A stretch of DNA of 64,000 bases from Arthrobacter sp. SDTb3-6 (lineage in GTDB: Bacteria; Actinomycetota; Actinomycetes; Actinomycetales; Micrococcaceae): positions 1 through 64,000 of the forward strand of contig NZ_JAAMFN010000004.1 of NCBI RefSeq assembly GCF_013376095.1. Direction: 5' to 3'. The position numbers were made by a program, and so were the translations under genes. This document shows, one piece after another, positions 17,408-26,474 of the stretch. The notes under the pieces were generated by a model. That model ran no database searches, was not told the origin of the DNA, and saw nothing but the letters and a program-made list of their open reading frames with translations. Positions within the stretch are counted from its first letter, which is position 1, and each line of letters begins with the position of its first letter.

Positions 17408-17474
17408 GGGGCACAACCCGGGCTCGGTTCTGCCCCCGGTACCCCCGGGGCACAACTTGACCCGAGTCTTGCCC
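17408..17474. repeat. Double hairpin element, GGGGCACAAC type (copy 2, degenerate)
   Basis: The same geometry as the element at 7186-7252: GGGGCACAAC at 17408 with a 9-nt loop and a mismatched partner arm, then GGGGCACAAC at 17447 with a mismatched arm ending at 17474. The two halves are again 39 bp apart. It sits 31 bp past the stop of the DUF885 gene. Confidence 0.65.
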
Positions 17475-17505
17475 CATGGACAAGTCCACCGCCAGCGCCC
17501 ACGCC

Positions 17506-19230
17506 CTAGCCCAGCAGCGCGGCCTTGAGCGTGTCGAGCCCCACGGAGCCCAGGTTCAGCGCCTGGGTGTGGAAGCCACGCAGCGAAAAGGCGGCGCCGT
17601 CCCGTTCGGCGCGGACGTCGCGGATCTCCTCCCACAGCCGCTGGCCGATCTTGTACGACGGCGCCTGCCCCGGCCAGCCGAGGTAGCGGTTGAATTCAAA
17701 GTCGAGCTGGCCGGCGGAGATGTCCAGGTTCTTGCGCAGGAACTCCAGCCCGGCGTCCGCGGTCCAGGTGCCGGAGCCCCACCGCTCCGGGACCGCCAGT
17801 TCCAGGTGCACGCCAATGTCAAAGACCACCCGCGCCGCCCGCATGCGCTGGGCGTCCAGCATGCCCATCCTGTCGCCCGGATCGGCCAGGAAACCCAGCT
17901 GGTCCATGAGCCGTTCGGCGTACAGCGCCCAGCCCTCGCCGTGCCCGGACACCCAGCAGACGTTCCGCCGCCAGTCGTTGAGCAGCCCGCTCTGGTAGGT
18001 GGCCGTGGCGATCTGCAGGTGGTGCCCGGGCACGCCCTCGTGGTAGACCGTGGTGGTTTCGGCCCAGGTGGTGAACGTGTCCTCGCCCTCGGGCACCGAC
18101 CACCACATGCGCCCCGGCCGGGAGAAGTCCTCGGACGGGCCGGTGTAATAGATGCCGCCGTCCTGAGTGGGCGCGATCCGGCATTCGAGGGTGCGCATGA
18201 TCTCCGGGATGTCGAAGTGCGTTCCGGCCAGGGCGGCCACGGCGGCGTCGGACTTTTGCTGCATCCACCCGGTCAGCGCCGCAGTCCCCTGGATCCGGCG
18301 GGCCGGGTCGGCATTGAGCAGCGCCTTGGCTTCCCCGATGGAGGCGCCGGGGCGGATCCGGTCCGCAACGGCCTCCTGCTCGGCGATGATCCGGTCCAGT
18401 TCCGCCACGCCCCAGGCATACGTTTCCTCCAGGTCGACGGCGGAGCCCAGGAATTCCCGCGACGCCAATGCATAACGTTCCCGGCCCACGGCGTCCCGTG
18501 CCGGGGCCTGGGGGAGGAGCTCCTGGCGCAGAAAGGCGACCAGGGTGCCGTAGGCGCCCCGGGCCAGCGCGGCGTTGGCGGCCAGCGCCGCGGCGAGGTC
18601 CTCCGGGAGGGAGGTGCCGGCGTCGCCCGTGCCGGCCTCCACCGCGTCCGGGGAAAGCGACGCATCGGCGGCCAGCCTGGTGAAAAAGCCGTCCGCGGCG
18701 GCGTGGCGTTCGCACTGCCCGATGACGGCGGCCACCTGCCGGCGTGCGGAGACCAGGCCCCGCGCGGCGCCGGCCCTCAGCGAGGCGATGTAGCCGTCCA
18801 CGGCGGCCGGGACGTTGGCGAGCCGGCCGGAAATGTGCTCCCAGTGGGCCGTGGTGGCCGTGGGCATGAGGTCGAAGGTGGCGCGGATGCCCTGGGCCGG
18901 GGAGGCGATGTTGTTCAGCTCCGCCAGCGGCCAGCCGGTCTCCAGGGTTTCCAAGGCCAGGCCCAGGCGTTCGCGCATGGCGTGCAGGGTCACGGCGTCG
19001 ACGCCGTCCACCGGTGCCAGGGCGGAAAGGCTGTCCAGGGCGTCGCGTGCGGCGGCGGCCTGCGCGTCGAACCCGGCCGGGGAAAAGTCCCGGTACTCGG
19101 TCTCCCGGCCGGCCATCCCCAGCTCCGTGGCGAAGCCCGGATCGAGTTCCAGCAGCTTCGCGGTGTAGGCGTTGGCGGCGTCGTCAATGGCGCTGGCCGG
19201 CCGGGCCAGGCGGGTCGGATCAGGTGTCAT
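17506..19230 (-). CDS. DUF885-family metallopeptidase-like protein
   Basis: A 574-residue protein of the DUF885 family, which is related to M32/M3-like gluzincins. The zinc motif region reads TTVYHEGVPGHHLQ near residue 395, with a further HGEGWALYAE downstream that supplies Glu; both are diagnostic of DUF885. No signal peptide is seen, so it is likely cytoplasmic. The ATG start at 19230 is 72 bp from the divergent FUSC gene. Peptidase activity is a family inference; the physiological substrate is unknown. Confidence 0.85.
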   Translation of the reverse strand: MTPDPTRLARPASAIDDAANAYTAKLLELDPGFATELGMAGRETEYRDFSPAGFDAQAAAARDALDSLSALAPVDGVDAVTLHAMRERLGLALETLETGWPLAELNNIASPAQGIRATFDLMPTATTAHWEHISGRLANVPAAVDGYIASLRAGAARGLVSARRQVAAVIGQCERHAAADGFFTRLAADASLSPDAVEAGTGDAGTSLPEDLAAALAANAALARGAYGTLVAFLRQELLPQAPARDAVGRERYALASREFLGSAVDLEETYAWGVAELDRIIAEQEAVADRIRPGASIGEAKALLNADPARRIQGTAALTGWMQQKSDAAVAALAGTHFDIPEIMRTLECRIAPTQDGGIYYTGPSEDFSRPGRMWWSVPEGEDTFTTWAETTTVYHEGVPGHHLQIATATYQSGLLNDWRRNVCWVSGHGEGWALYAERLMDQLGFLADPGDRMGMLDAQRMRAARVVFDIGVHLELAVPERWGSGTWTADAGLEFLRKNLDISAGQLDFEFNRYLGWPGQAPSYKIGQRLWEEIRDVRAERDGAAFSLRGFHTQALNLGSVGLDTLKAALLG

Positions 19231-19301
19231 GCCCCGAGCCTACAGGCCCGTTTCGGCGGGCCTGCCGTCCAGCCGCCACCGGTGCTGACATACTGGGTTT
19301 C

Positions 19302-21446
19302 GTGTCCGGCCTCCAGGCAGTGGCAGTGATGTTCAGGAAGTCGCTGCGGCTCGATTTTTCCCAGTCCGACCCCGTGGTTGCGGCGCGCAACGCCTGCGGG
19401 GTCGCCATTCCGCTGCTCCTGGGCGTGGCGCTCGGCAACGTCCCGATGGCCGTGTTTGGCGCTGTCGGCGCCCTCTTTGCCTCCTTCGCCGACCGTCCCG
19501 GCAGCTACCGGCTCCGGCTGGCCAGGATGGGCGGGACGTCCGCGGCCGTGGGGATCGGCGGCGGGCTGTCGGTGCTGTGCGGCCGTTCGGTGCCCCTGTC
19601 GCTGCTGCTGGTGGCCGTGTTTGCCTTCACCACCGGGATGCTGCTTTCGCTCGGCATCAACGTGGCGCAGGTGGGGATCGCGGCCACGGCCGTGGCGATT
19701 GTGCTCAACCGCTTTCCGCTGCCACCGGCCGCCGCCCTGCAGGTCGCCGCCGTGGTGGCCGCGGCCGGGCTGGTGCAGAGCCTGCTGGCGCTCGCCGGCT
19801 GGCCGCTGCACCGCCATGCCCCCGAACGGGCCGTCCTGGCTGACCTCTACGCCGGGCTGGCCGGGCGCACCCGTTCGGAACATCCCAAGATGACGGCCCC
19901 CGGCGCCGGCGTGCTGCTGGAGAAGGCCCGGGCCACCATCACCGGGTTCGGCCACGGGCACGGCCCCAGCATGATGTCCTACCGCGGACTGCTGGATGAG
20001 GGTGAGCGGATCCGGCTGGAGGTCATGGCGCTGGGCTACTGCCTGGAGCGCTTTGACCGCGCCGGGAAGGCAGGGCCGTACGACGCCGTCCGCCGCCTCC
20101 TGCGCGAAGCCGGCCTGGCGCTGGACGGGGTGTCCGCCGCGCTGCGCAAGGGCGCCGTGTTCGAGGATGGCTCCCTGGCCAAGGTGGCGGAGGCGGCAGC
20201 CCGGCTGCGGGACGTCATGGACCGGCACCCGGACTCACCCACGGGCCGCTTTGCCTCGCTGCATGCCCGGGCGCTGGCCGGGCAGCTGCGTGCCTGCGCC
20301 CGCATGGTCACGCCCGGCGCGGTGGAGGGCCGGGTGGAAGAAAGGGCCAGCCGGGTGGGCGGGGTGCGGATCTCGCTGCAGGCGCCACTGCACATCCTGC
20401 GGGCCAACCTGCGGCTGGACTCCGCCGTGGCGCGGCACGCCATCCGGCTGACGGTGCTCGTGACGGCCACGGACTGGCTGGCGCGGATGCTGCCCGGCAG
20501 CGACCGGGGGTACTGGATTCCGCTGATGGTGCTGTTGCTGCTGCGCCCGGACTTTGCCGCCACCCTGCACCGCACCAGCTCCCGGCTGGCCGGCACGTTC
20601 GTGGGGCTGGGCGTCGGCACAGCCGCCACGTATTTGCTGGGCCACGGAAACCTGTACGCCATTGTGGCCCTGATTGTCCTCTTTGTCTTCGGGGTCCGGC
20701 TCTCCGGGGCGCCCAACGCGTTCTTCATGGGCATCTGGACCGCGGCGTACCTGGTGGCGCTGCTGGACCTGGCCGGGATTCCGGCGGCCTCGGTGGCCGT
20801 GCCGCGCCTGCTGGACACGGCCGTGGCCGGCATCCTGGCGGTGGCCGCCACCGTGGTGTGGCCGGCCTGGGAGAGGGGTTATTTGCCGGCCCGGATCGCC
20901 GAGCTGCTGTCGGCCTACCGGCGCTACCTCGTGGCCATCACGGACCTTGCGCCCAACAAGGAACGGATCGACGCCGCCCGCGTCAGCGCACGCCTGGCCC
21001 GGTCCAACGCGCAGGCGTCGCTGGAGCGCACGCAGGCCGAACCCGTGGCGGGGCAGGCCGCGCTTTTCACGGGCGAGGGCGTCCTGGTCCAAAGCCACCT
21101 GCTGGTCCAGGCCGCCATGGTGGTCGACGCCGCCCGGCTCTCGCTCCGGGCCGGCCGGCAGCCGGTGGAGGGGCTGATGCGCCAGCTGGCGCCCTTCATC
21201 GCCGACTGCGCCACCACGCTGGAAGCCTGCGAGACGGCGGTGGCCTCGGGAGGCCCTGCCCGCGGCGCCGTGGCCCTGCGCAATTCCTACCTGGCGTTGC
21301 GGGACACCATGGAACGGGACCCGGTCCAGGCCGAAACGGTGCAGCTGGCCGTGCTGGACGCGGCGGACAGGATCGCCAACTCCCTGGACACGATGGTCCA
21401 CCTGCTCAAGGAGCGCGGCGCCCGCCAAAAGGCCCCGGCCGCCTGA
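19302..21446 (+). CDS. FUSC-family membrane protein (aromatic acid exporter-like)
   Basis: A 714-residue inner-membrane protein with two hydrophobic clusters separated by a soluble helical region. The first cluster covers residues about 30-170 and the second about 390-525 (YWIPLMVLLLLRPDFAATLHRTSSRLAGTF is the fusaric-acid-resistance type core, near residue 405). The C-terminal 190 residues are helical and soluble. The start is uncertain: GTG 19302 and ATG 19329 are both plausible and neither has a strong ribosome site. Export of aromatic acids is known for some family members; here it is only inferred. Confidence 0.82.
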   Translation: MSGLQAVAVMFRKSLRLDFSQSDPVVAARNACGVAIPLLLGVALGNVPMAVFGAVGALFASFADRPGSYRLRLARMGGTSAAVGIGGGLSVLCGRSVPLSLLLVAVFAFTTGMLLSLGINVAQVGIAATAVAIVLNRFPLPPAAALQVAAVVAAAGLVQSLLALAGWPLHRHAPERAVLADLYAGLAGRTRSEHPKMTAPGAGVLLEKARATITGFGHGHGPSMMSYRGLLDEGERIRLEVMALGYCLERFDRAGKAGPYDAVRRLLREAGLALDGVSAALRKGAVFEDGSLAKVAEAAARLRDVMDRHPDSPTGRFASLHARALAGQLRACARMVTPGAVEGRVEERASRVGGVRISLQAPLHILRANLRLDSAVARHAIRLTVLVTATDWLARMLPGSDRGYWIPLMVLLLLRPDFAATLHRTSSRLAGTFVGLGVGTAATYLLGHGNLYAIVALIVLFVFGVRLSGAPNAFFMGIWTAAYLVALLDLAGIPAASVAVPRLLDTAVAGILAVAATVVWPAWERGYLPARIAELLSAYRRYLVAITDLAPNKERIDAARVSARLARSNAQASLERTQAEPVAGQAALFTGEGVLVQSHLLVQAAMVVDAARLSLRAGRQPVEGLMRQLAPFIADCATTLEACETAVASGGPARGAVALRNSYLALRDTMERDPVQAETVQLAVLDAADRIANSLDTMVHLLKERGARQKAPAA

Positions 21447-21449
21447 CAT

Positions 21450-21758
21450 TTAGCGGGCCGAACGGCGCCAGGAACCGGCCCCGGGGCGCGGCGGCAGGTG
21501 CAGCTGGGCGCGCCGGGCCCAGGGCTGCGTGGCGGGCTTGGCCTTTTCGCGCGCGGCGCTTCCCTGCAGGGCCAGGACGACGGCGGTCACCGCCGCCAGT
21601 TCCTCGGCCGTCGGCTCGCCGCGGGTCACCGTGAGCAGCGGCTCCGCCGCCGGTTGGGCGTTGGCCGCCGCCGGTCGAGCCTGTCGAGACCCGGCCGCCT
21701 GGATTTCGGCAAGCCCAATCACCGGGGGCTCAGCCGGCTTGTCTGCTTCGTTCGTCAC
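21450..21758 (-). CDS. accE: Acyl-CoA carboxylase epsilon subunit
   Basis: A 102-residue basic subunit that in Actinobacteria stabilises the alpha-beta carboxylase complex. The C-terminal half shows the family pattern [24 protein letters not shown] and ends in a [13 protein letters not shown] tail, matching the usual W-R-x-S ending. The N-terminal half is a variable linker, and a GGTCGAGCCTGTCGAGACC repeat at 21673-21691 encodes part of it (SRQAR). The GTG start overlaps the stop of the beta subunit by four bases (GTGA), so synthesis is coupled. Confidence 0.85.
   Translation of the reverse strand: MTNEADKPAEPPVIGLAEIQAAGSRQARPAAANAQPAAEPLLTVTRGEPTAEELAAVTAVVLALQGSAAREKAKPATQPWARRAQLHLPPRPGAGSWRRSAR
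21673..21691. repeat. GGTCGAG-N5-GTCGAGACC-type short repeat inside accE
   Basis: The 19-mer GGTCGAGCCTGTCGAGACC lies inside the accE linker; a near-identical copy (GGTCGAGCTTGTCGAGAC) lies at 57334-57351 between eccC and the WXG100 gene. Sequences of this kind look like a dispersed genomic repeat that happens to be in frame here. Confidence 0.6.
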
Positions 21759-23338
21759 AGCGGGATGTTCCCATGCTTCTTGGCGGGCAGGCTGGCCCGC
21801 TTGTCGCGGAGGGCGCGCAGGCCCTTGATGAGCTGGATGCGGGTGTCGGACGGGGCGATGACGGCGTCAACATAGCCCAGCTCGGCAGCCTGGTAGGGGT
21901 TGAGCAGCTCTTCCTCGTAGCCGCGCACAATCTCCGCGCGGCGGGCCTCGACGTCGCCGCCGTCGGCCGCCACGGCGGCCAGGTCGCGGCGGTAGAGGAT
22001 GTTCACGGCGCCTTGGGCTCCCATGACGCCGATCTGGGCGGTGGGCCAGGCCAGGTTCAGGTCGGCGCCGAGTTTCTTGGAGCCCATGACGATGTACGCG
22101 CCGCCGTAGGCCTTGCGCGTGATGACCGTCAGCTTCGGCACGGTGGCCTCGGCGTAGGCGTAGAGCAGCTTGGCGCCGCGGCGGATGATGCCTTGGAATT
22201 CCTGGTCCTTGCCCGGCAGGAAGCCGGGCACGTCCACGAGGGTGATGATGGGGACGTTGAACGCGTCGCAGTGGCGCACAAAGCGTGCGGCCTTTTCCGA
22301 GGCGGCAATGTCCAGGGTGCCGGCGAACTGCAGCGGCTGGTTCGCCACGATGCCCACCGTGTGCCCCTCGATCCGGCCATAGCCGATCATCACGTTCGGC
22401 GCGTAGAGGGCCTGCATCTCCAGGAAATGGCCGTCGTCCAGGATCTGCTCGATCACGGCGTGCATGTCGTAGGGGTGGTTGGCGGAGTCCGGGACCAGCG
22501 CATCCAGGGCGAGGTCGCCGTCGTCGGGCTCCAACTCCTGGTCGTGCTCGGTGACGGGGGCCTCGGCCAGGTTGTTCGAGGGCAGGAAGTCCAGCAGTTC
22601 GCGGACAAACTCAATGGCATCGGCCTCGTCGGTGGCCAGGTAGGTGGAGGTGCCGGTGTTGGCGTTGTGCTGGCGCGCGCCGCCGAGGGTCTCCATGTCC
22701 ACGTCCTCGCCCGTGACCGCCTTGATGACGTCCGGGCCGGTGATGAACATGTGGGAGGTCTTGTCCACCATGACCACGTAGTCGGTCAGCGCGGGGGAGT
22801 AGGCCGCACCGCCGGCGCAGGGGCCCATGATGAGGGAGATCTGGGGCACGACGCCGGATGCGTGCACGTTGTTGCGGAAGATGTCCGCGAACATGGCCAG
22901 GGAGGCCACGCCTTCCTGGATGCGGGCGCCGCCGCCGTCGTTGATGCCCACCACGGGGCAGCCGTTGCGCAGCGCGAATTCCTGGACCTTGACGATCTTT
23001 TCGCCGTTGACCTGGCTCAGCGAGCCGCCGTAGACGCTGAAGTCCTGGCTGTACACGGCCACCAGGCGCCCGTCCACGGTGCCGTAGCCGGAGACCACGC
23101 CGTCGCCGAGGGGCTTCTTTTTTTCCATGCCAAAGGCGTGCGAGCGGTGCACGGCGAGGGCGTCGAATTCCACAAAGGAGTCCGGGTCCAGGAGCAGGTC
23201 GATGCGCTCACGGGCCGTGTGCTTGCCCTTGGCGTGCTGCTTCTCCACCGCCGCCTCGCCGGACGGCACCGCGGCCTGGGCCAGCCGGTCACGGAAATCG
23301 GCAATTTTGCCTGCTGTTGTCGAAAGGTCGTGGCTCAT
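21755..23338 (-). CDS. Acyl-CoA carboxylase beta subunit (carboxyltransferase)
   Basis: A 527-residue carboxyltransferase of the AccD/PccB type that moves CO2 from biotin to acetyl- or propionyl-CoA. Both crotonase-like halves are visible: the N-terminal oxyanion region [20 protein letters not shown] with [20 protein letters not shown], and the C-terminal [20 protein letters not shown] with [13 protein letters not shown]. The start is set at ATG 23338 ([10 protein letters not shown]); an in-frame start 18 codons upstream gives an atypical extension. It is followed by accE with a GTGA overlap and is divergent from birA. The biotin-bearing alpha subunit is encoded at 4918-6720. Confidence 0.93.
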   Translation of the reverse strand: MSHDLSTTAGKIADFRDRLAQAAVPSGEAAVEKQHAKGKHTARERIDLLLDPDSFVEFDALAVHRSHAFGMEKKKPLGDGVVSGYGTVDGRLVAVYSQDFSVYGGSLSQVNGEKIVKVQEFALRNGCPVVGINDGGGARIQEGVASLAMFADIFRNNVHASGVVPQISLIMGPCAGGAAYSPALTDYVVMVDKTSHMFITGPDVIKAVTGEDVDMETLGGARQHNANTGTSTYLATDEADAIEFVRELLDFLPSNNLAEAPVTEHDQELEPDDGDLALDALVPDSANHPYDMHAVIEQILDDGHFLEMQALYAPNVMIGYGRIEGHTVGIVANQPLQFAGTLDIAASEKAARFVRHCDAFNVPIITLVDVPGFLPGKDQEFQGIIRRGAKLLYAYAEATVPKLTVITRKAYGGAYIVMGSKKLGADLNLAWPTAQIGVMGAQGAVNILYRRDLAAVAADGGDVEARRAEIVRGYEEELLNPYQAAELGYVDAVIAPSDTRIQLIKGLRALRDKRASLPAKKHGNIPL

Positions 23339-23561
23339 GTGTACTCCGGCTCGATAGGTGGCAGCTTGCTCTCCCTTAAGTAGGAACTGCACAAAAGGGC
23401 AAACACTACTGTCAGTCTAGTGACGGATACAGCCGGTGCCTGTGTAGAGATCCTACAAAGTCGGCCGTGGCGAATGCCGGTTCCCCTACCGCCGGGGCGC
23501 CGCGGGCCATGGGGCGCGCTGCGGCGCCGGTGTGGCCGCCGTGCCGGATAGGATTGTTTTC

Positions 23562-24467
23562 ATGAGCCGCACCTTTCCCACCCTGGACGACGTTGCGCTC
23601 ATTTCTGCACTGACGGCCCCCCGCGGCCCGTTCCGCCGGGCCGACGTGGTGGCCGAAACCGGCTCCACCAACGTTGACCTCGCCGCCGCGGCCGTGGCAG
23701 ACCCTGCCGCCTGGCCGGACCTGAGCGTCCTGGCCGCCAATTCGCAGGTGGCCGGCAAGGGCCGCCTGGACCGCACGTGGGAAGTTCCGGCCGGGGCGGC
23801 CATGATCTCCAGCGTGCTGTTCCGCCCCTCCGACGCCGCCGCGCACCCGGGCGCCCCCGCCTTCGATCCGGCCGGCCACGCCTGGCTGTCGGTGGTGGCC
23901 GGGATTGCCCTGTGCCAGGCCGTGGCCGCCGGGACGGGTGCCCGCGCCGTCCTCAAGTGGCCCAACGACGTCCTGCTCAACGGCCGCAAGCTGGCCGGCA
24001 TCCTCGCCCAGCTCGTGGCGCCCGGCGCCGGCCGGGCGGGCGCCGCCGTCGTGGTGGGGGTGGGCGTGAACATCAGCCAGCAGCGGGCGGAGCTGCCGGT
24101 GGAGACGGCCACGTCGCTGGAACTGGAAACCGGGGCCGTGGTGGACCGCAACGTCCTGCTGCCCGCCTACCTCGTGCGCCTGGCCGGGCTGTACCGCGGG
24201 CTGGTGGCCGTGGGCGGCGACGTGCTGCGCCCCCTGGCCGGCGGCGAATCCATCCATGCCATGGCATCGGCCCTGATGTCGACGCTGGGCACGGACGTGC
24301 GGGCGGAGCTTCCCGGGGGACGGATGCTCTACGGCACGGCCGTGGGGATCGGCGCGGCCGGGGAATTGCAGCTGCGCGACGCCGGCGGGGTGCTGCATGC
24401 CGTCAGTGCCGGTGACGTGGTGCACCTGCGCCGCACCGGGTACGACGGCGGTGTGGGCTATGCGTAA
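23562..24467 (+). CDS. birA: Biotin-[acetyl-CoA-carboxylase] ligase
   Basis: Attaches biotin to the EAMKM lysine of the carboxylase alpha subunit; 301 residues. Motifs include VVAETGSTNVDL, SQVAGKGRLDRTWEVP (biotinyl-AMP loop; family consensus GRGRxGRxW), LKWPNDVLLNGRKLAGIL, and the C-terminal beta-barrel cap. It lacks the N-terminal helix-turn-helix of E. coli BirA, so it is a class I ligase without repressor function. The ATG at 23562 is favoured over one 10 codons upstream. The gene is divergent from the beta subunit. Its stop overlaps the start of the PH-domain gene by 8 nt. Confidence 0.92.
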   Translation: MSRTFPTLDDVALISALTAPRGPFRRADVVAETGSTNVDLAAAAVADPAAWPDLSVLAANSQVAGKGRLDRTWEVPAGAAMISSVLFRPSDAAAHPGAPAFDPAGHAWLSVVAGIALCQAVAAGTGARAVLKWPNDVLLNGRKLAGILAQLVAPGAGRAGAAVVVGVGVNISQQRAELPVETATSLELETGAVVDRNVLLPAYLVRLAGLYRGLVAVGGDVLRPLAGGESIHAMASALMSTLGTDVRAELPGGRMLYGTAVGIGAAGELQLRDAGGVLHAVSAGDVVHLRRTGYDGGVGYA

Positions 24468-25086
24468 ATGGCTGGCGGACGGGGAACAGGTCCAGCTCGT
24501 GTGCCGGCCCCATTCGCGGATCCTGGTCTGGCCCATAACGGTCGGGCTGGTGCTGGTCATGGCGGCTTCCGCGGGACTGGCAAAGTTGCAGCCTGCGCAG
24601 TTTTACGCCTGGGCGCCCGATGTGCCCCAGCTTCGCCAGCCGGCCATCGTGCTGCTGCTGACGGCCGCGGTGCTGCTGCTGGTGGGCTACCCGCTGCGCC
24701 GCGTGGTCCGGTGGGCGAACACCAGCTATGTGCTGACCAGCCAGCGGGTGGTGGTGCGGCGTGGCCGGCTGCGGCGCCAGCAGGAAGACTACTACCTGGC
24801 CCGGGTGGAGAGCCTGGACATGCGCCAAAGGCTGCGCCAGCGCGTGGTCGGCGCGGGGGACCTGCAGTTCCACCTCGTGGCCGGGGGTGTGCGGACCGTG
24901 CACGACGTGCCGCACATCCAGGAATTCCGCAACCACACGCACCGGGTCTGGACACAATTGCTCCGGGCGTCCTTTCAGCAAGCTCCGGGTGCGGGGTACT
25001 ACGCTGATGAAGTTGGCTCCGATGAGGACGGCATGAGAAGACACTTGACTGGGAAGGAGCTGCGCAGGCTTGGAAGAGACAATTGA
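24460..25086 (+). CDS. PH-like domain membrane protein (YdbS/bPH_2 type)
   Basis: A 208-residue protein: two hydrophobic helices (residues about 19-38 and 62-82), then a bacterial PH domain starting YVLTSQRVVVRRGRLRRQQ with the family-typical VESLDMRQRLRQRVVGAGDL. The C-terminal tail is hydrophilic. It is found next to birA in many actinobacteria. The ATG at 24460 overlaps birA by 8 nt and the end overlaps the cyclase gene by 17 nt. Function unknown; membrane-associated on the inner face. Confidence 0.82.
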   Translation: MRKWLADGEQVQLVCRPHSRILVWPITVGLVLVMAASAGLAKLQPAQFYAWAPDVPQLRQPAIVLLLTAAVLLLVGYPLRRVVRWANTSYVLTSQRVVVRRGRLRRQQEDYYLARVESLDMRQRLRQRVVGAGDLQFHLVAGGVRTVHDVPHIQEFRNHTHRVWTQLLRASFQQAPGAGYYADEVGSDEDGMRRHLTGKELRRLGRDN

Positions 25087-26149
25087 CCCGCCCGTGCCGC
25101 TGCTCGCGCCCGCCTCACGGAGTCAGACGAAGGCCCTTGAAACGCAGCTTTTGGGTGGCGAACGCACGCTTAAGCGGCGTGCCGTGGCCGCCGGCGCGGG
25201 CGTGTCGCTGCTGTCCGCACGCAAGATCTGGCGTGCCATGGGCTTTCCCAACCTGGGGGACGACGACGTCGCCTTCACCCAGCGCGACCAGGAAGCCCTG
25301 AACACGGTGGTCAACATGGTCCGTGAGGGCCTGCTGACCGAGGAAACCGCCATCTCGGTCACCCGTTCCATCGGGCAGATGACGGACCGCATGGCCGTGT
25401 GGCAGATCGAGGCCCTCGTGGAGGACCTGGTGGCCGAACATGGCGTCAGTGATGCCGAGGCCCGGCGTGCCGTGGTGTCCGAGCTGCCGAACCTGATCGA
25501 GCCGCTGGAGAAGCTGCTGGTGTATTCGTACCGGCGCCAGCTCAATGCCGGCATCCAGCGGCTGGCCGTCCGTGCCGCGGAAGGGCTGGCGGAAAGTGCG
25601 CTCGGCCGCGAAGGCGACGAGGACGACACCCCGCTGCCGCTGGCCCGTGCCGTGGGCTTCGCCGACCTGGTCAGCTACACCTCCCTGTCCCGGCGCATGA
25701 ACGAAAAGACGCTGGCCAAGCTGGTCCAGCGCTTTGAGAACATCTGTGCGGAAATCATCAGCGTGGGCGGCGGCCGGCTGGTGAAAACCATCGGTGACGA
25801 AGTGCTGTTCAACTGCGAGACCCCCGTGGCCGGTGCCCAGATCTCGCTCGCGCTGGCCGAGGCCATGGCCGCGGACGACTTCCTGCCGGAGGCACGCGTG
25901 GCCATGGTGTGGGGGCGCGTGCTTTCCCGGCTGGGCGACATCTACGGCCCCACGGTGAACCTGGCGGCCCGGCTCACGTCACTGGCCGAGCCCGGCACCG
26001 TGCTGATCGACTCGGTCACGGCCACGGCGCTCGCCGGCGACGACCGCTTCATTCTCACCGAACTGCCCATGGAACATGTCCGCGGCTTTGGCGAGATTTC
26101 CCCGGTGCTGCTCCAGCGCGGACTGGGCCAGGGGATCGTGGTCGACTAG
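25070..26149 (+). CDS. Class III adenylate cyclase with N-terminal regulatory domain
   Basis: Makes cAMP from ATP; 359 residues. The catalytic domain (about 190-350) has FADLVSYTSL (metal-binding Asp near residue 199), VKTIGDEVLF (substrate-selecting Lys and second metal Asp near 243) and DIYGPTVNLAARL (transition-state Asn and Arg near 297 and 301), so all key residues are present. Residues 1-180 are helical and resemble the inhibitory N-domain of pH-responsive mycobacterial cyclases such as Rv1264 (family analogy only). The start is most likely TTG 25070 behind GGAAGGAG, overlapping the PH gene. Confidence 0.82.
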   Translation: MEETIDPPVPLLAPASRSQTKALETQLLGGERTLKRRAVAAGAGVSLLSARKIWRAMGFPNLGDDDVAFTQRDQEALNTVVNMVREGLLTEETAISVTRSIGQMTDRMAVWQIEALVEDLVAEHGVSDAEARRAVVSELPNLIEPLEKLLVYSYRRQLNAGIQRLAVRAAEGLAESALGREGDEDDTPLPLARAVGFADLVSYTSLSRRMNEKTLAKLVQRFENICAEIISVGGGRLVKTIGDEVLFNCETPVAGAQISLALAEAMAADDFLPEARVAMVWGRVLSRLGDIYGPTVNLAARLTSLAEPGTVLIDSVTATALAGDDRFILTELPMEHVRGFGEISPVLLQRGLGQGIVVD

Positions 26150-26170
26150 ACCCGCCCCGGGGTTCGCTGG

Positions 26171-26340
26171 GGTTCGATGGTGCAGATAAGGCGGGCTGGA
26201 ATCCGCCCCGCGGCGGGCTTCGGGATCGGCGGTGCAGCTTCGGTGGCCTGGACCCCCGTCAACCCGCCTCAGCTGCACCGCCGAATCCGGGCGGGGGCCC
26301 AACCCGCCTCAGCTGCACCGCCGAATCCGGGCGGGGGAAC
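26171..26340. repeat. GGTGCAGCT palindrome cluster (copy 2) with a 40-bp tandem duplication
   Basis: The 26150-26474 gap holds a degenerate GGTGCAGAT arm near 26179, a GGCGGTGCAGCTTCGGTGG arm at 26228-26246, and two head-to-tail 40-bp units at 26261-26300 and 26301-26340 (37 of 40 bases equal), each containing the complementary CAGCTGCACCGCCGAATCC. It is of the same family as 11621-11669 and 34627-34677. It follows the cyclase stop, so it may terminate transcription. Confidence 0.8.
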
Positions 26341-26474
26341 CGGCAGGCCCGGTGGCGTTTCTTCGGCAAACGCCAAGGTGGCCCGCATAGGCTGGGGTCC
26401 GGCCGGCCTTCGTGCCGGTGCGGACCATGACCCGCCGGACAACTGGGGCAAGCGCAGGCAGAAGGGCGGCAGGG

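Noticed and set aside
26261-26340. CRISPR-like direct repeat
   Set aside because: Two directly abutting units with no spacers and no cas genes; part of a palindrome cluster.
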